Below, in pieces: positions 24,820 to 32,961 of a DNA stretch of 64,000 nucleotides. The notes under the pieces are model-generated. The model had not been told where the DNA came from, ran no database searches, and saw only the letters and a list, made by a program, of their open reading frames with translations. Position 1 is the first letter of the stretch. Each line of letters opens with the position of its first letter. Both the position numbers and the translations under genes were made by a program. Origin of the DNA: DATJPY01 sp035506135 (GTDB lineage Bacteria > Myxococcota_A > UBA9160 > PR03); the NCBI GenBank assembly GCA_035506135.1, contig DATJPY010000074.1:1-64000 (forward strand), given 5' to 3'.

Positions 24820-27800
24820 GCGCGAGCTACGTCCTCGGCCTCGACGCGGGGGGCGGGAGCGGGCGCGCGCTGCTCGTCGACGTCGAGCGGGGTCCGGTGG
24901 CGAGCGCGCGCCGTCCCTGGCTCCACCCCGCGGCGCCCGGGACCTTCGGCCTGGGCATCGACCTCGACCTCGACGGGATCTGGGCGGCCTTCGCGAGCGC
25001 CACCCGCGAGGTGCTCGCGCGAGGCGGTGCGCGGCCGGAGCAGGTGATCGGCGTCGCCGCGACCGGCATGCGCTTCGCGTCGATCGTGCTCGACGGCCAG
25101 GAGCGCGTGCTGCTGGCCGCCTCGAACCGCGACGGCCGCGCGACCGGCTCCGCGATCGAGCTGGCGACCCAGCGCGGCGCAGCGCTTCAGCAGCGCACCG
25201 GCCACTGGCCGACGCCCATCTCGGCGCTCGCGCGCCTGCGCTGGATGGCGCGCGAGCAGCCCGCACAGGCGGCGCACGCCGCGCACCTCCTCGCGATCAG
25301 CGACTGGATCGCGCGGCGCCTCGGCGGCGCCATCGCGAGCGAGCCGACGCAGGCCAGCACCACCGGTCTGTTCGACGTCACCGCGCGCGCCTGGGCCGCG
25401 GGGCTCGCCGACGAGCTGGAGCTGCCGAGCCGGCTGCTGCCGGAGCTCGTCGAGCCGGGCACGCGCATCGGTACGCTCGGCGAGGAGGCCGCCGCCGCGC
25501 TCGGCCTGCGAGCCGGGACATCGATCGCCGCCGGCGGCGCCGACACGCAGTTCGGCCTCCTCGGCCTCGGCGCGCTGCACGCGGGCGATGCCGCCTTCGT
25601 CGCCGGCACCAGCGCGCCGCTCCAGCTCGTGGTCGAGCAGCCGCTGATCGACGCCGAGGTGCGCGCCTGGACCGAGTGCCACGTCGCTCCCGGGCGCTGG
25701 GTGCTCGAGTGCAACGCCGGCCCGCTCGGCGAGTCGCTCGCCTGGACGGCCGAGCTCCTCTTCGCCGACTCTGCCGACCCCGTCGCGCGCCTCTTCGCGG
25801 AGGCCGCGCGCTCGCAGCCCGGCGCGGCCGGCATGCTCGCGTGCTTCGGCGCGCCGGTCTCCGACGGCCGCGCGCTCGCGCTCCCGGTGGCGAACCTGTC
25901 CTTCTCGCCGATGCTCGCCGCCGACGACCCCGAGCGCCGCCGCCACGTCGCGCGCGCGGCGGTCGAGGCGGCCGCCTTCGCGCTGCGCGCGAACCTCGAT
26001 CAGCTCACGAGCGTGTCCGGCGCGGCGCCGCGCTCGATCGCGCTCGGCGGCGGCCTCTCCCGGAGCGAGACCTGGCTCTCGATCGCCGCGGCGGCGCTCG
26101 GCCAGCCGCTGCGCCTCGCGCCCACGCAGGAGGCGAGCGCGCTCGGCGCGGCGATCTGCGCCGGCGTCGCCGCCGGCGCCTGGCCCGACCTCGATGCCGC
26201 CGCCGGTGCCGTGCTCGGCCCCGCCCGCTCGACCGATCCGGACGCCGGCACAGCGCAGCTCTACCAGCGCCTGCACCCGATCTGGCTTCGCCACGCGCTC
26301 GCGCGCAGCAGCGCGAATGCCGTGGCCTCCGAGCTGATGCTGCCCGAGGTGCTGCGCGCGCGCGGCGCCGAGCTCTCGGCGGCCACCGCCGCGCCGCGCC
26401 CGCGCATGCTCGCGACGGCCGATCTCGACGCCGACTCGCTCGCCGCGCTGCGCGCGCTCGGGCCGGTCGAGTACGCGAGCTTCCGCGAGGCGATGCGCCT
26501 GCTCGCCGGGCCGGCCCTGGTCGAGGCGCTCGAGGGCATCGAGGTCTTCGTGACCGAGATCGACGTGCTCGACGCCGCCTCGCTCGAGAAGCTGCCGGCG
26601 CTGCGCGCCGTCGCCACCTGCCGCGGCGACGCGGTCAACGTCGACATCGCCGCGTGTACCGCGCACGGGGTCCCGGTGCTGCACGCCCCCGGGCGGAACG
26701 CGGAGGCCGTGGCGGACCTCGCCGTCGGCTTCGCGCTGATGCTGCTGCGCAGGCTCCCGGAGGCCACCGCGTTCCTGCGCCAGCCCGGGATCGAGGCGGG
26801 CGACCTCGGCCGGATGGGCCAGGCCTTCGGCCGGCTGCGCGGGCGCGAGCTCGGCGGCAAGACGGTCGGCCTGGTCGGTCTCGGCGCGGTCGGCCGCGCC
26901 GTCGCGCGGCGGCTGCGCGGCTTCGGCGCTCGCGTGCTGGTCGCCGATCCCTTCGCGACGCGCGAGCAGGCGGCGCTCTCCGACGCCTCCCTGGTGTCGC
27001 TCGACGAGCTGCTCGAGCAGAGCGACGTGGTGAGCCTCCACGCGCCGCTGAACGCCGCCACGCGCGGCCTGCTCGGGATGCGCGAGCTCGCGCGGCTCAA
27101 GCCGGGGGCCCTCCTGGTGAACACCGCGCGCGCGGCGCTGGTCGACGAGGAGGCGCTGCGGGTGGGGCTCGGCAGCGGCCACATCGGCGGCGCGGCGATC
27201 GACGTGTTCGAGATCGAGCCGCCCGGCTCCGATCATCCCCTGCTGCAGCTCGAGAACGTGATCGCGACGCCCCACGTGGGCGGCAACACGGCCGAGGTGG
27301 GCGGCCACCAGGGCCGCATCGTGGCGGCAGACCTCTCGCGCCTGCTGCGCGGCGAGCGGCCGCACCACGTGCTGAACCCGGAGGTGCTCGAGCGCTTCGA
27401 CTGGCGCGCCCCGCGCCCGATCCCCGACCGCGCCGCCCTCGACGCCCTCGACCAGCGCTCCGGCCCCGCCGTCTCCGACCTCCAGCGCGACGCGCAGGGC
27501 GCTCGCCGATCCACACCTCCCGTCGCATCAGAAGCAACCCGATCGCCTGAAGTATCGGCCAGCGCCCGCGAAGCGGGCGCGCGCAGCGAGGCGGAGCCGA
27601 GCGAAGTCGAAAGACGTGCTGCAGCTCAGCAACCCGCCCACGACACCATGCACCGCATCCTCGAGCGCTTCGTCGCCCGCACCGTCGCCGACGAGGGCCT
27701 GCAGCGCTTTGCCGCGGACCGCGACGTGACGCTCCACTTCACGCTGACCGATCTCGCGCTGGCGTTCTGGCTGCGGCTGCGCGGCGCCGCGAGCGGCGGT

Positions 27801-28703
27801 CTCGGAGCGCCGGACGCGCGGCCCGAGGTCGACCTGAAGCTCCGCGCCGACGTCCTGGATGGCATGTTCACCGGTCGCGTCAACCCGATGCAGGCTGCGA
27901 TGAACGGCCGCCTCTCGTTCACGGGCGACGCCGCGAAGGCGATGACGCTGCAGCAGCTCCAGCCCGACCTCGCCCGCCACTACCGCGCGGCGCGCGAGGA
28001 GGTCGGAGACCCGGGCGACCTGTCCGCGCTCCCCGATCCCGCGGGCACGGCGAGCGCCCCGGCCCGCCCGGCGGGGCCCGGCGACGTCCGCGTCGAGCTG
28101 GTGCAGATCGTGAACGAGCTCTATGCGCAGGAGCTGATCACGGCGACCGGCGGCAACGTGAGCGCGCGCGCCGGGAGCGAGGTCTGGATCACGCCGAGCC
28201 AGCTCTTCAAGGGCGATCTGCGCCCGGAGATCCTGGTTCGCATCGACCTCGACGGCCAGCCGCTCGATCCGGGCGCCGCGGCGCCGTCGAGCGAGCGCCT
28301 CATGCACTGTTCGGTGTACCGCGCCAGGCCGCAGGCGACGGCGGTGGTCCACGCGCACGCGCCGAATGCCACGATCCTGGCGAACGCGGGCCTGCCCTTC
28401 CTCCCCATCTCCACCGAGGCGGCGTTCTTCGGGAACATCCCGCGCGTTCCCTTCATCATGCCGGGCACCGAGGCGCTCGCGAAGGCGGTCGAGGAGGCGG
28501 CGCGCGAGAGCTGGGCCGTGCTGCTGGTGAACCACGGCCTGCTGGTCGGCGGCCGCAGCCTGCGGCGGGCGGCGGACATGGTGGAGATCGTCGAGCGCTC
28601 CGCCGAGGTGATCCTCGGCTGCTACCGGCTCGGCAAGGAGCCGCCGACGCTGCCGGACGACGTGGTGACCCAGCTCCGCTCGATGGGAGACCTGGTGGCA
28701 TGA
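24816..28703 (+). CDS. Four-domain fusion: FGGY kinase / 2-hydroxyacid dehydrogenase / SCP2 / class II aldolase
   Basis: 1295 residues. Residues 1-490: FGGY sugar kinase, with LGLDAGGGSGRALLVDV, IAAGGADTQFGLLG, FVAGTSAPL and ALGGGLSRSETWLS. Residues about 530-860: SerA-like dehydrogenase, with the Rossmann motif GLVGLGAVGRAVA (about 685) and catalytic Arg (NTARAALVDE), Glu (DVFEIEPP) and His (TPHVGGNT). Residues about 860-944 are a low-complexity linker holding an in-frame hairpin. Residues 945-1065: SCP2 lipid-binding domain (VDLKLRADVLDGMFTGRVNP, GRLSFTGDAAKAM). Residues 1090-1295: class II aldolase, with TATGGNVSAR, metal His in VVHAHAPN and VNHGLLVGG. All catalytic motifs look intact. It overlaps both neighbours by ATGA. 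Separate kinase, dehydrogenase and aldolase genes are known in sugar and sugar-acid catabolism; adding a lipid carrier in one chain is unusual. Substrate unknown. Confidence 0.88.
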   Translation: MSASYVLGLDAGGGSGRALLVDVERGPVASARRPWLHPAAPGTFGLGIDLDLDGIWAAFASATREVLARGGARPEQVIGVAATGMRFASIVLDGQERVLLAASNRDGRATGSAIELATQRGAALQQRTGHWPTPISALARLRWMAREQPAQAAHAAHLLAISDWIARRLGGAIASEPTQASTTGLFDVTARAWAAGLADELELPSRLLPELVEPGTRIGTLGEEAAAALGLRAGTSIAAGGADTQFGLLGLGALHAGDAAFVAGTSAPLQLVVEQPLIDAEVRAWTECHVAPGRWVLECNAGPLGESLAWTAELLFADSADPVARLFAEAARSQPGAAGMLACFGAPVSDGRALALPVANLSFSPMLAADDPERRRHVARAAVEAAAFALRANLDQLTSVSGAAPRSIALGGGLSRSETWLSIAAAALGQPLRLAPTQEASALGAAICAGVAAGAWPDLDAAAGAVLGPARSTDPDAGTAQLYQRLHPIWLRHALARSSANAVASELMLPEVLRARGAELSAATAAPRPRMLATADLDADSLAALRALGPVEYASFREAMRLLAGPALVEALEGIEVFVTEIDVLDAASLEKLPALRAVATCRGDAVNVDIAACTAHGVPVLHAPGRNAEAVADLAVGFALMLLRRLPEATAFLRQPGIEAGDLGRMGQAFGRLRGRELGGKTVGLVGLGAVGRAVARRLRGFGARVLVADPFATREQAALSDASLVSLDELLEQSDVVSLHAPLNAATRGLLGMRELARLKPGALLVNTARAALVDEEALRVGLGSGHIGGAAIDVFEIEPPGSDHPLLQLENVIATPHVGGNTAEVGGHQGRIVAADLSRLLRGERPHHVLNPEVLERFDWRAPRPIPDRAALDALDQRSGPAVSDLQRDAQGARRSTPPVASEATRSPEVSASAREAGARSEAEPSEVERRAAAQQPAHDTMHRILERFVARTVADEGLQRFAADRDVTLHFTLTDLALAFWLRLRGAASGGLGAPDARPEVDLKLRADVLDGMFTGRVNPMQAAMNGRLSFTGDAAKAMTLQQLQPDLARHYRAAREEVGDPGDLSALPDPAGTASAPARPAGPGDVRVELVQIVNELYAQELITATGGNVSARAGSEVWITPSQLFKGDLRPEILVRIDLDGQPLDPGAAAPSSERLMHCSVYRARPQATAVVHAHAPNATILANAGLPFLPISTEAAFFGNIPRVPFIMPGTEALAKAVEEAARESWAVLLVNHGLLVGGRSLRRAADMVEIVERSAEVILGCYRLGKEPPTLPDDVVTQLRSMGDLVA
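27562..27580. repeat. In-frame palindromic element in the fusion linker
   Basis: GCGCCCGC-GAA-GCGGGCGC, a perfect 8-bp stem with a 3-base loop. It is followed by a purine-rich tract (gcgcagcgaggcggagccga) that is translated as part of the linker between the dehydrogenase and SCP2 domains. It resembles REP/RPE-type mobile palindromes inserted without breaking the frame. Confidence 0.7.
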
Positions 28704-29752
28704 GCTCGAGCGAAGCGAGAGCGACGAAGAGGCTCGGGGCGAGCGGAGCGAGCTCGAGCGAAGCGAGAGCGACGAACGGGCTCGGGGCGAGCGGAGCGAG
28801 CCCGCGCTTCCCCTTCCCGATCCCGAACGGCTGGTTCGCGGTCGCCTTCGGCGACGAGATCGCCCGCGGCGAAGTGAAGCCCATCCGCTACTTCGGCGAG
28901 GACCTCGTGCTCTTCCGCGGCGAGGACGACGTCGCGCGCGTCTTCGATGCGTACTGCCCGCACCTCGGCGCCCACCTCGGCGTCGGCGGCCGGGTGGAGG
29001 GGGACGGCCTGCGCTGTCCGTTCCACGGCTGGCGCTACGACGGGAGCGGTCGCTGCGCGGAGGTGCCGTACGCGCGCAAGGTCCCGCCCAAGGCGCGCGT
29101 CCGCGCCTGGACCACCGCCGAGAAGAACGGGCTCGTGATGGTCTGGCGCCACGCGGAGGGCGCGGCGCCATCCTACGACGTGGTCGACGTCCCCGACTAC
29201 GGCTCCGACGCGTGGACGCCGCCCGAGCGGCGCGAGTGGATCGTGCGAAGCTGCGTGCAGGAGCTGGCCGAGAACTCGGTCGACGCCGCCCACTTCCGCT
29301 TCGTGCACCGGACCAACACGGTGCCGGTGACCGAGACTGCCGAGATCCGCGGTCACCAGCTCCACGTCATCTCGCACAACGTGGTGTCGACGCCGCGCGG
29401 CGAGCAGCGCGGGCGCATCGAGATCCAGGCGCACGGATTCGGGATCGGCTTCACCCGCTTCTCAGGGATCGCCGACCTGCTGGTGGTCCCGTGCGGCACC
29501 CCGATCGACGCCGACCACACCCACATGCGTCTCCAGTTCTCGGTGAAGAAGCTCCCCAACTCGGACGCGACGCGCGGGGTCGGCAAGGCCTTCATCGCGG
29601 AGATCGAGCGCCAGTTCGGCCAGGACATCCCGATCTGGGAGAACAAGATCCACCTCGAGCAGCCGCTGCTCGTGGAGGGCGAGGCGCCGCTCGCGCTGCT
29701 GCGCCGCTGGGCGCGGCAGTTCTACAGCGGCGTGGAGGCCGGCGCGGCGTAG
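28700..29752 (+). CDS. Rieske non-heme iron oxygenase (KshA/cholesterol-desaturase-like)
   Basis: 350 residues. The Rieske cluster ligands are Cys86 and His88 (CPHLGAHLG) and Cys106 and His109 (CPFHGWRYD). The mononuclear iron motif ExxxDxxHxxxxH is ENSVDAAHFRFVH, with His198 and His203. The short single-subunit layout and FPFPIPNGWFAV start resemble KshA 3-ketosteroid 9-hydroxylase and Neverland-type sterol desaturases more than dihydroxylating dioxygenases. The first 33 residues are encoded by a 48-bp near-perfect repeat and look like an added, non-homologous extension; no other in-frame ATG precedes the Rieske domain. ATGA overlap with the fusion gene. It needs an external reductase. Confidence 0.92.
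   Translation: MSSSEARATKRLGASGASSSEARATNGLGASGASPRFPFPIPNGWFAVAFGDEIARGEVKPIRYFGEDLVLFRGEDDVARVFDAYCPHLGAHLGVGGRVEGDGLRCPFHGWRYDGSGRCAEVPYARKVPPKARVRAWTTAEKNGLVMVWRHAEGAAPSYDVVDVPDYGSDAWTPPERREWIVRSCVQELAENSVDAAHFRFVHRTNTVPVTETAEIRGHQLHVISHNVVSTPRGEQRGRIEIQAHGFGIGFTRFSGIADLLVVPCGTPIDADHTHMRLQFSVKKLPNSDATRGVGKAFIAEIERQFGQDIPIWENKIHLEQPLLVEGEAPLALLRRWARQFYSGVEAGAA
28702..28797. repeat. 48-bp tandem repeat encoding the Rieske protein N-terminus
   Basis: Two copies (28702-28749 and 28750-28797) differ at 2 positions only. Each begins gagctcgagcgaagcgagag and encodes 16 residues (SSSEARAT..LGASGA). The repeat starts immediately after the ATG and is in frame. It is purine-periodic and unlike the neighbouring coding sequence. 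Confidence 0.95.
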
Positions 29753-29782
29753 GAGAGCGCGTGCGACCGGACGAGCGGGCGC

Positions 29783-31480
29783 TCACTCGTCGACGAACGG
29801 ATTCACCGCTCCCGCCGTCAGCACGTTCTTCAGCACCTTGCCGGTGGCGTTGCGAGGGAGCGGCTCGCGTCGCAGCTCCCAGTGGGCGGGCACCTTGAAG
29901 TAGGCCAGGCGCTCGGCGACGAAGCCGCGCAGCGCCTCGAAGTCGATGGCGGCGCCGTCCGCGGGCACGACGATCGCCTTCACCTCCTGGCCGAGCTCCG
30001 GGTGGTCGACAGGGACCACCGCCGCCTCGCGAACGCCGGGGTGCGCCTCGAGGCAGTGCTCGATCTCGGCGGGATAGACATTCTCGCCGCCGCGCAGGAT
30101 CAGGTCTCGGCGGCGCGAGTTCACGTAGAGGTAGCCGTCCTCGAGGCGTCCGATGTCGCCCGTGCGCAGCCAGCGGCCGGGCCCGAGCACTTCGGCGGTC
30201 TCGCGCGGCCGGCGCCAGTACTCCTTCATCACCAGCGGACCGCGGAGCGCGATCTCGCCCTCCTCGCCCTCGGGCAGCGGCTTCCCGTCCGGGTCTCGGA
30301 TCTCCACCTCGATGGTGGGCAGCGCGCGGCCGACCGAGTCCGGGCGCGCCTCGAGCTCCTCGCCGAAGTTGAGCGTGGCGAGCGCGGTCGATTCGGTGAG
30401 CCCGTAGCCGATGCCCATCGAGCGGCGCGCGTTCGGGAACGCACGGCGCATGCGCTCGAGCAGCGCCGGCGGCATCGGCGCGCCGCCCGAGCCGATCTGC
30501 TGGATGCTCGACAGGTCGCGGCGCGCGATCTCGGGGTGGTCGAGCAGCCGGTGCACCATCGTGCCCATCGGGCCCCAGGCCGTCACGCGCTCGCGCTCGA
30601 TCAGGTCCATCACGCGCGCGGGATCGAAGCGGCCGGTCGTCCAGACCGTCTTGATGCCGGTCGCGAGCGAGGTCACGGCGCCGGCGTAGAGGCCCGAGAC
30701 GTGGAAGAGCGGCGTGGTGACCAGGCTGCAGGTCCGGAGCGGCCTCGCGGCCGGAGCAGCGGCGACGCCCGCCTCCGCGGCTCTCGCCGCGGCGAGCATC
30801 AGCATCCGCGCGCCGTGGAAGATCTGGATCTGCGTCAGCGCCACGATGCCGCGATGCGTGTTGACGGCGCCCTTTGGCCGCCCCGTCGTGCCGCTCGTGT
30901 AGAGGATGGTGGCGGGCGCGTCCTCGTCGATCGAGACGTCGGGGAGCGACGCGGCGGCGTCGGGCTCGGCCAGCGCGGCGAACTCCGACTCCATCTCCAC
31001 GACCGGGAAGGCGTGCCGCTCGCCGGCCACCCGCGCCAGCCGCCTGCGATCGCCGATCAGGAGCTTCGGCTCGCAGTCGCGCAGTCCGTAGAGGATCTCG
31101 TCGCGCACCCACCAGCCGTTCAGGCCGACGGCGATGGCGCCGAGGCTCGTCGTCGCCCAGAACGCGAGGATCCACTCGGGCGCATTGGCGGCGAGGATCG
31201 CGACACGGTCGCCGGCTCCGACACCGAAGCGCTCGCGCAGCGCGCGCGCCACCGACGCGACGCGCTGGCAGTGCTCGGCGTACCCGATGCGCCGCCCGTC
31301 GTCGCACACCAGGTACTCGGCATCGCCGAGCGCCCTCGAGGTCTCGAGCAGCGCGCGCAGCGAGCGCGGGCGCGTGCGGAACACGGACATCGGCTCGCCG
31401 AACACGGGCTCGCGCACCACCTCGAAGGGGCCGCCCGGCCCCGTGAGCCGGCCCTCGATCTCGCGCAGCGCCTCGCTCAT
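29783..31480 (-). CDS. AMP-dependent acyl-CoA synthetase/ligase
   Basis: 565-residue ANL enzyme. P-loop ATILYTSGTTGRPKGAVNTH, A5 motif GIGYGLTESTALATLNFGEE, hinge WLRTGDIGRLEDGYLYVNSR-RRDLILRGGENVYPAEIE and the C-terminal Lys in LPRNATGKVLKNVL are all present. Start ATG 31480 overlaps the LolA-like gene stop as ATGA. Convergent with the Rieske gene. It would activate a carboxylic acid, possibly the same substrate family handled by the adjacent P450/Rieske operon (inference). Chain specificity unknown. Confidence 0.93.
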   Translation of the reverse strand: MSEALREIEGRLTGPGGPFEVVREPVFGEPMSVFRTRPRSLRALLETSRALGDAEYLVCDDGRRIGYAEHCQRVASVARALRERFGVGAGDRVAILAANAPEWILAFWATTSLGAIAVGLNGWWVRDEILYGLRDCEPKLLIGDRRRLARVAGERHAFPVVEMESEFAALAEPDAAASLPDVSIDEDAPATILYTSGTTGRPKGAVNTHRGIVALTQIQIFHGARMLMLAAARAAEAGVAAAPAARPLRTCSLVTTPLFHVSGLYAGAVTSLATGIKTVWTTGRFDPARVMDLIERERVTAWGPMGTMVHRLLDHPEIARRDLSSIQQIGSGGAPMPPALLERMRRAFPNARRSMGIGYGLTESTALATLNFGEELEARPDSVGRALPTIEVEIRDPDGKPLPEGEEGEIALRGPLVMKEYWRRPRETAEVLGPGRWLRTGDIGRLEDGYLYVNSRRRDLILRGGENVYPAEIEHCLEAHPGVREAAVVPVDHPELGQEVKAIVVPADGAAIDFEALRGFVAERLAYFKVPAHWELRREPLPRNATGKVLKNVLTAGAVNPFVDE

Positions 31481-32286
31481 CGGTCCGCGCCCAGCGGCAC
31501 GGGCTCCACGCCCTTGCGGATCCGGTCGTCGATCGCCGAGAGGTCGAAGGTGTTCTCCGGGATGGACGCGCCGAAGCGCACGGTCTTCCAGGTGAGCACG
31601 CTCTCCGCGCCGCTCACGAGGTCCTTGAGCCGCACCACCGAGGGGAACGGCTTGCCGTCGATCACCGTCACCGACTCGTAGCGCTGCTCGCGGATCGGAG
31701 TGCCCGTGGTGTCGTAGAAGCGCACGTGCAGGGGCAGGCCGGTCTCCGGATCGATACGGGTCACCACGCGCTGATAGTAGTGATAGGGAAGGCTCTCGAT
31801 CTCCGCGAAGCGCCGACCGTCCTCCTCGACGAAGCGCACCGACCCCTGGCGGCGCGCGGCGGGATCGGCGAGCCACAGATCCTCGTAGCGGAACAGCGTG
31901 TCCGCGAAGGGATCCGTCGGGAGGAGGCCCTTCACGCTGAGCCAGCGCCGCTTGCGCAGGTCCCAGTACCAGTTGGTGAGGGGCTCGCCGGGCATCACGA
32001 GCAGCTCCGAGACGGCGCTCCCCGAGTCGCCCTTTTCGCGCATCTCGAAGAGCGTGCGCATGCCGCCGCCGTGCGCGTCGCGCAGGACCTGCATGTCGAA
32101 GGAGAGGTCGTCGTCGCCGGGGCGGCGGGCCTCCACGTGCGCGGTGGCCGCGAGGCTCGCGCCCACGCGCAGCGCCTCCGCCATGCGCGTCACCCACTGG
32201 TCCGCACTCGCCTCCGGCCCCTCGCCGAGGGACGGCCCGGCGGCAGCGAGCGCGAGCAGCGCGGCGACCGCGACCCCGCGCGTCAC
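31477..32286 (-). CDS. LolA-like outer-membrane lipoprotein-sorting family protein
   Basis: 269 residues from GTG 32286, which overlaps the TetR stop as GTGA. After a signal peptide (RGVAVAALLALAAAGPSLG) the protein matches the periplasmic 'outer membrane lipoprotein-sorting' fold related to LolA: WYWDLRKRRWLSVKG, DPFADTLFRYEDLWLAD, YQRVVTRIDPETGLPLHVRF and FGASIPENTFDLSAIDDR. These proteins bind lipids or lipoproteins in the periplasm and often accompany MmpL/RND-type transporters. Here it lies between a TetR and an acyl-CoA ligase, so a lipid-handling role is plausible. Confidence 0.82.
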   Translation of the reverse strand: MTRGVAVAALLALAAAGPSLGEGPEASADQWVTRMAEALRVGASLAATAHVEARRPGDDDLSFDMQVLRDAHGGGMRTLFEMREKGDSGSAVSELLVMPGEPLTNWYWDLRKRRWLSVKGLLPTDPFADTLFRYEDLWLADPAARRQGSVRFVEEDGRRFAEIESLPYHYYQRVVTRIDPETGLPLHVRFYDTTGTPIREQRYESVTVIDGKPFPSVVRLKDLVSGAESVLTWKTVRFGASIPENTFDLSAIDDRIRKGVEPVPLGADR

Positions 32287-32942
32287 GGCGCGGGCCGTCC
32301 GGTCACGGTCTGGTAGAGGATGCGCGCGCAGGTCTCGACCAGGTTCTCGCGCGTCACGCCGAAGTACTCGAGCTCCTGGTGATAGGTCGCCAGCCGCTCG
32401 AGCATCGAGGCCAGCGCCGCGGCCGCGGCGTAGGGATGGATCGCGCCGGCGACGCGCCCCGCGTCGCGCGCCTCGCCGATCTTCTTGGCGAGCACCTCGA
32501 TCACCGGGTGCAGCGCCTTGATCCGCGCGCGGCGGAAGCGGCGGTCGCCCTGCTCGGCCGCGACGTTGCGGAACAGAAGCACGGCGTGGTGGTCGTCCCA
32601 GTGCCGCACGAAGGCGTCGACGCCGGCGCGCGCGGCGTCGAGGCCCGGCCGGCCGCGCCAGGCGGCGCGGAGCGGATCGAGGATCGCCGGCGCCTCCTCG
32701 CCCGCCTCGCGCGCGAGCTCGAGCGTGGCCTCCTCGACGTCGCGGAAGTACTGATAGAACGTGGCCGGCGAGGTGGCCGCGCGCCGCGCGATCTCGACGA
32801 CCGAGACGTCGCGCACCGGGCGCTCGGCGAGCAGCGCGTCGGTGGCTTCGAGCAGCCGGCGCCGCGTCTGGAGCGCGCGCGGACCGAGCGGGCGCCCGCT
32901 CTGGTCCACCGGCCGGGTACGTCGCTCCCCCTTGCTCGTCAT
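32283..32942 (-). CDS. TetR-family transcriptional regulator
   Basis: 219 residues from ATG 32942. Helix-turn-helix: RRRLLEATDALLAERPVRDV-SVVEIARRAATSPATFYQYFRD, typical TetR. Ligand domain: helical, with FVRHWDDHHAVLLFRNVAAE and ASMLERLATYHQELEYFGVT. ATG 32942 is supported by a -10-like TATGCT exactly 7 bases upstream on the minus strand. It leads the operon with the LolA-like protein and acyl-CoA ligase and is divergent from fpg, with which it shares overlapping -10 boxes. The ligand is probably an acyl-CoA or lipid (inference). Confidence 0.9.
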   Translation of the reverse strand: MTSKGERRTRPVDQSGRPLGPRALQTRRRLLEATDALLAERPVRDVSVVEIARRAATSPATFYQYFRDVEEATLELAREAGEEAPAILDPLRAAWRGRPGLDAARAGVDAFVRHWDDHHAVLLFRNVAAEQGDRRFRRARIKALHPVIEVLAKKIGEARDAGRVAGAIHPYAAAAALASMLERLATYHQELEYFGVTRENLVETCARILYQTVTGRPAP

Positions 32943-32948
32943 GGCCGG

Positions 32949-32955
32949 TAGCATA
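32949..32955. promoter_or_regulatory. Overlapping divergent -10 boxes (fpg / tetR)
   Basis: The heptamer TAGCATA reads TAGCAT on plus (32949-32954) and TATGCT on minus (32955 to 32950). Each box is exactly 7 bases from its start codon (GTG 32962 and ATG 32942). This TAnnATA layout is the symmetry expected of a bidirectional promoter. Confidence 0.6.
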
Positions 32956-32961
32956 GCCAGA

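Noticed and set aside
28702..28797. CRISPR-like or iteron interpretation of the 48-bp repeat
   Set aside because: Only two adjacent copies, no spacers, and the repeat is translated in frame.
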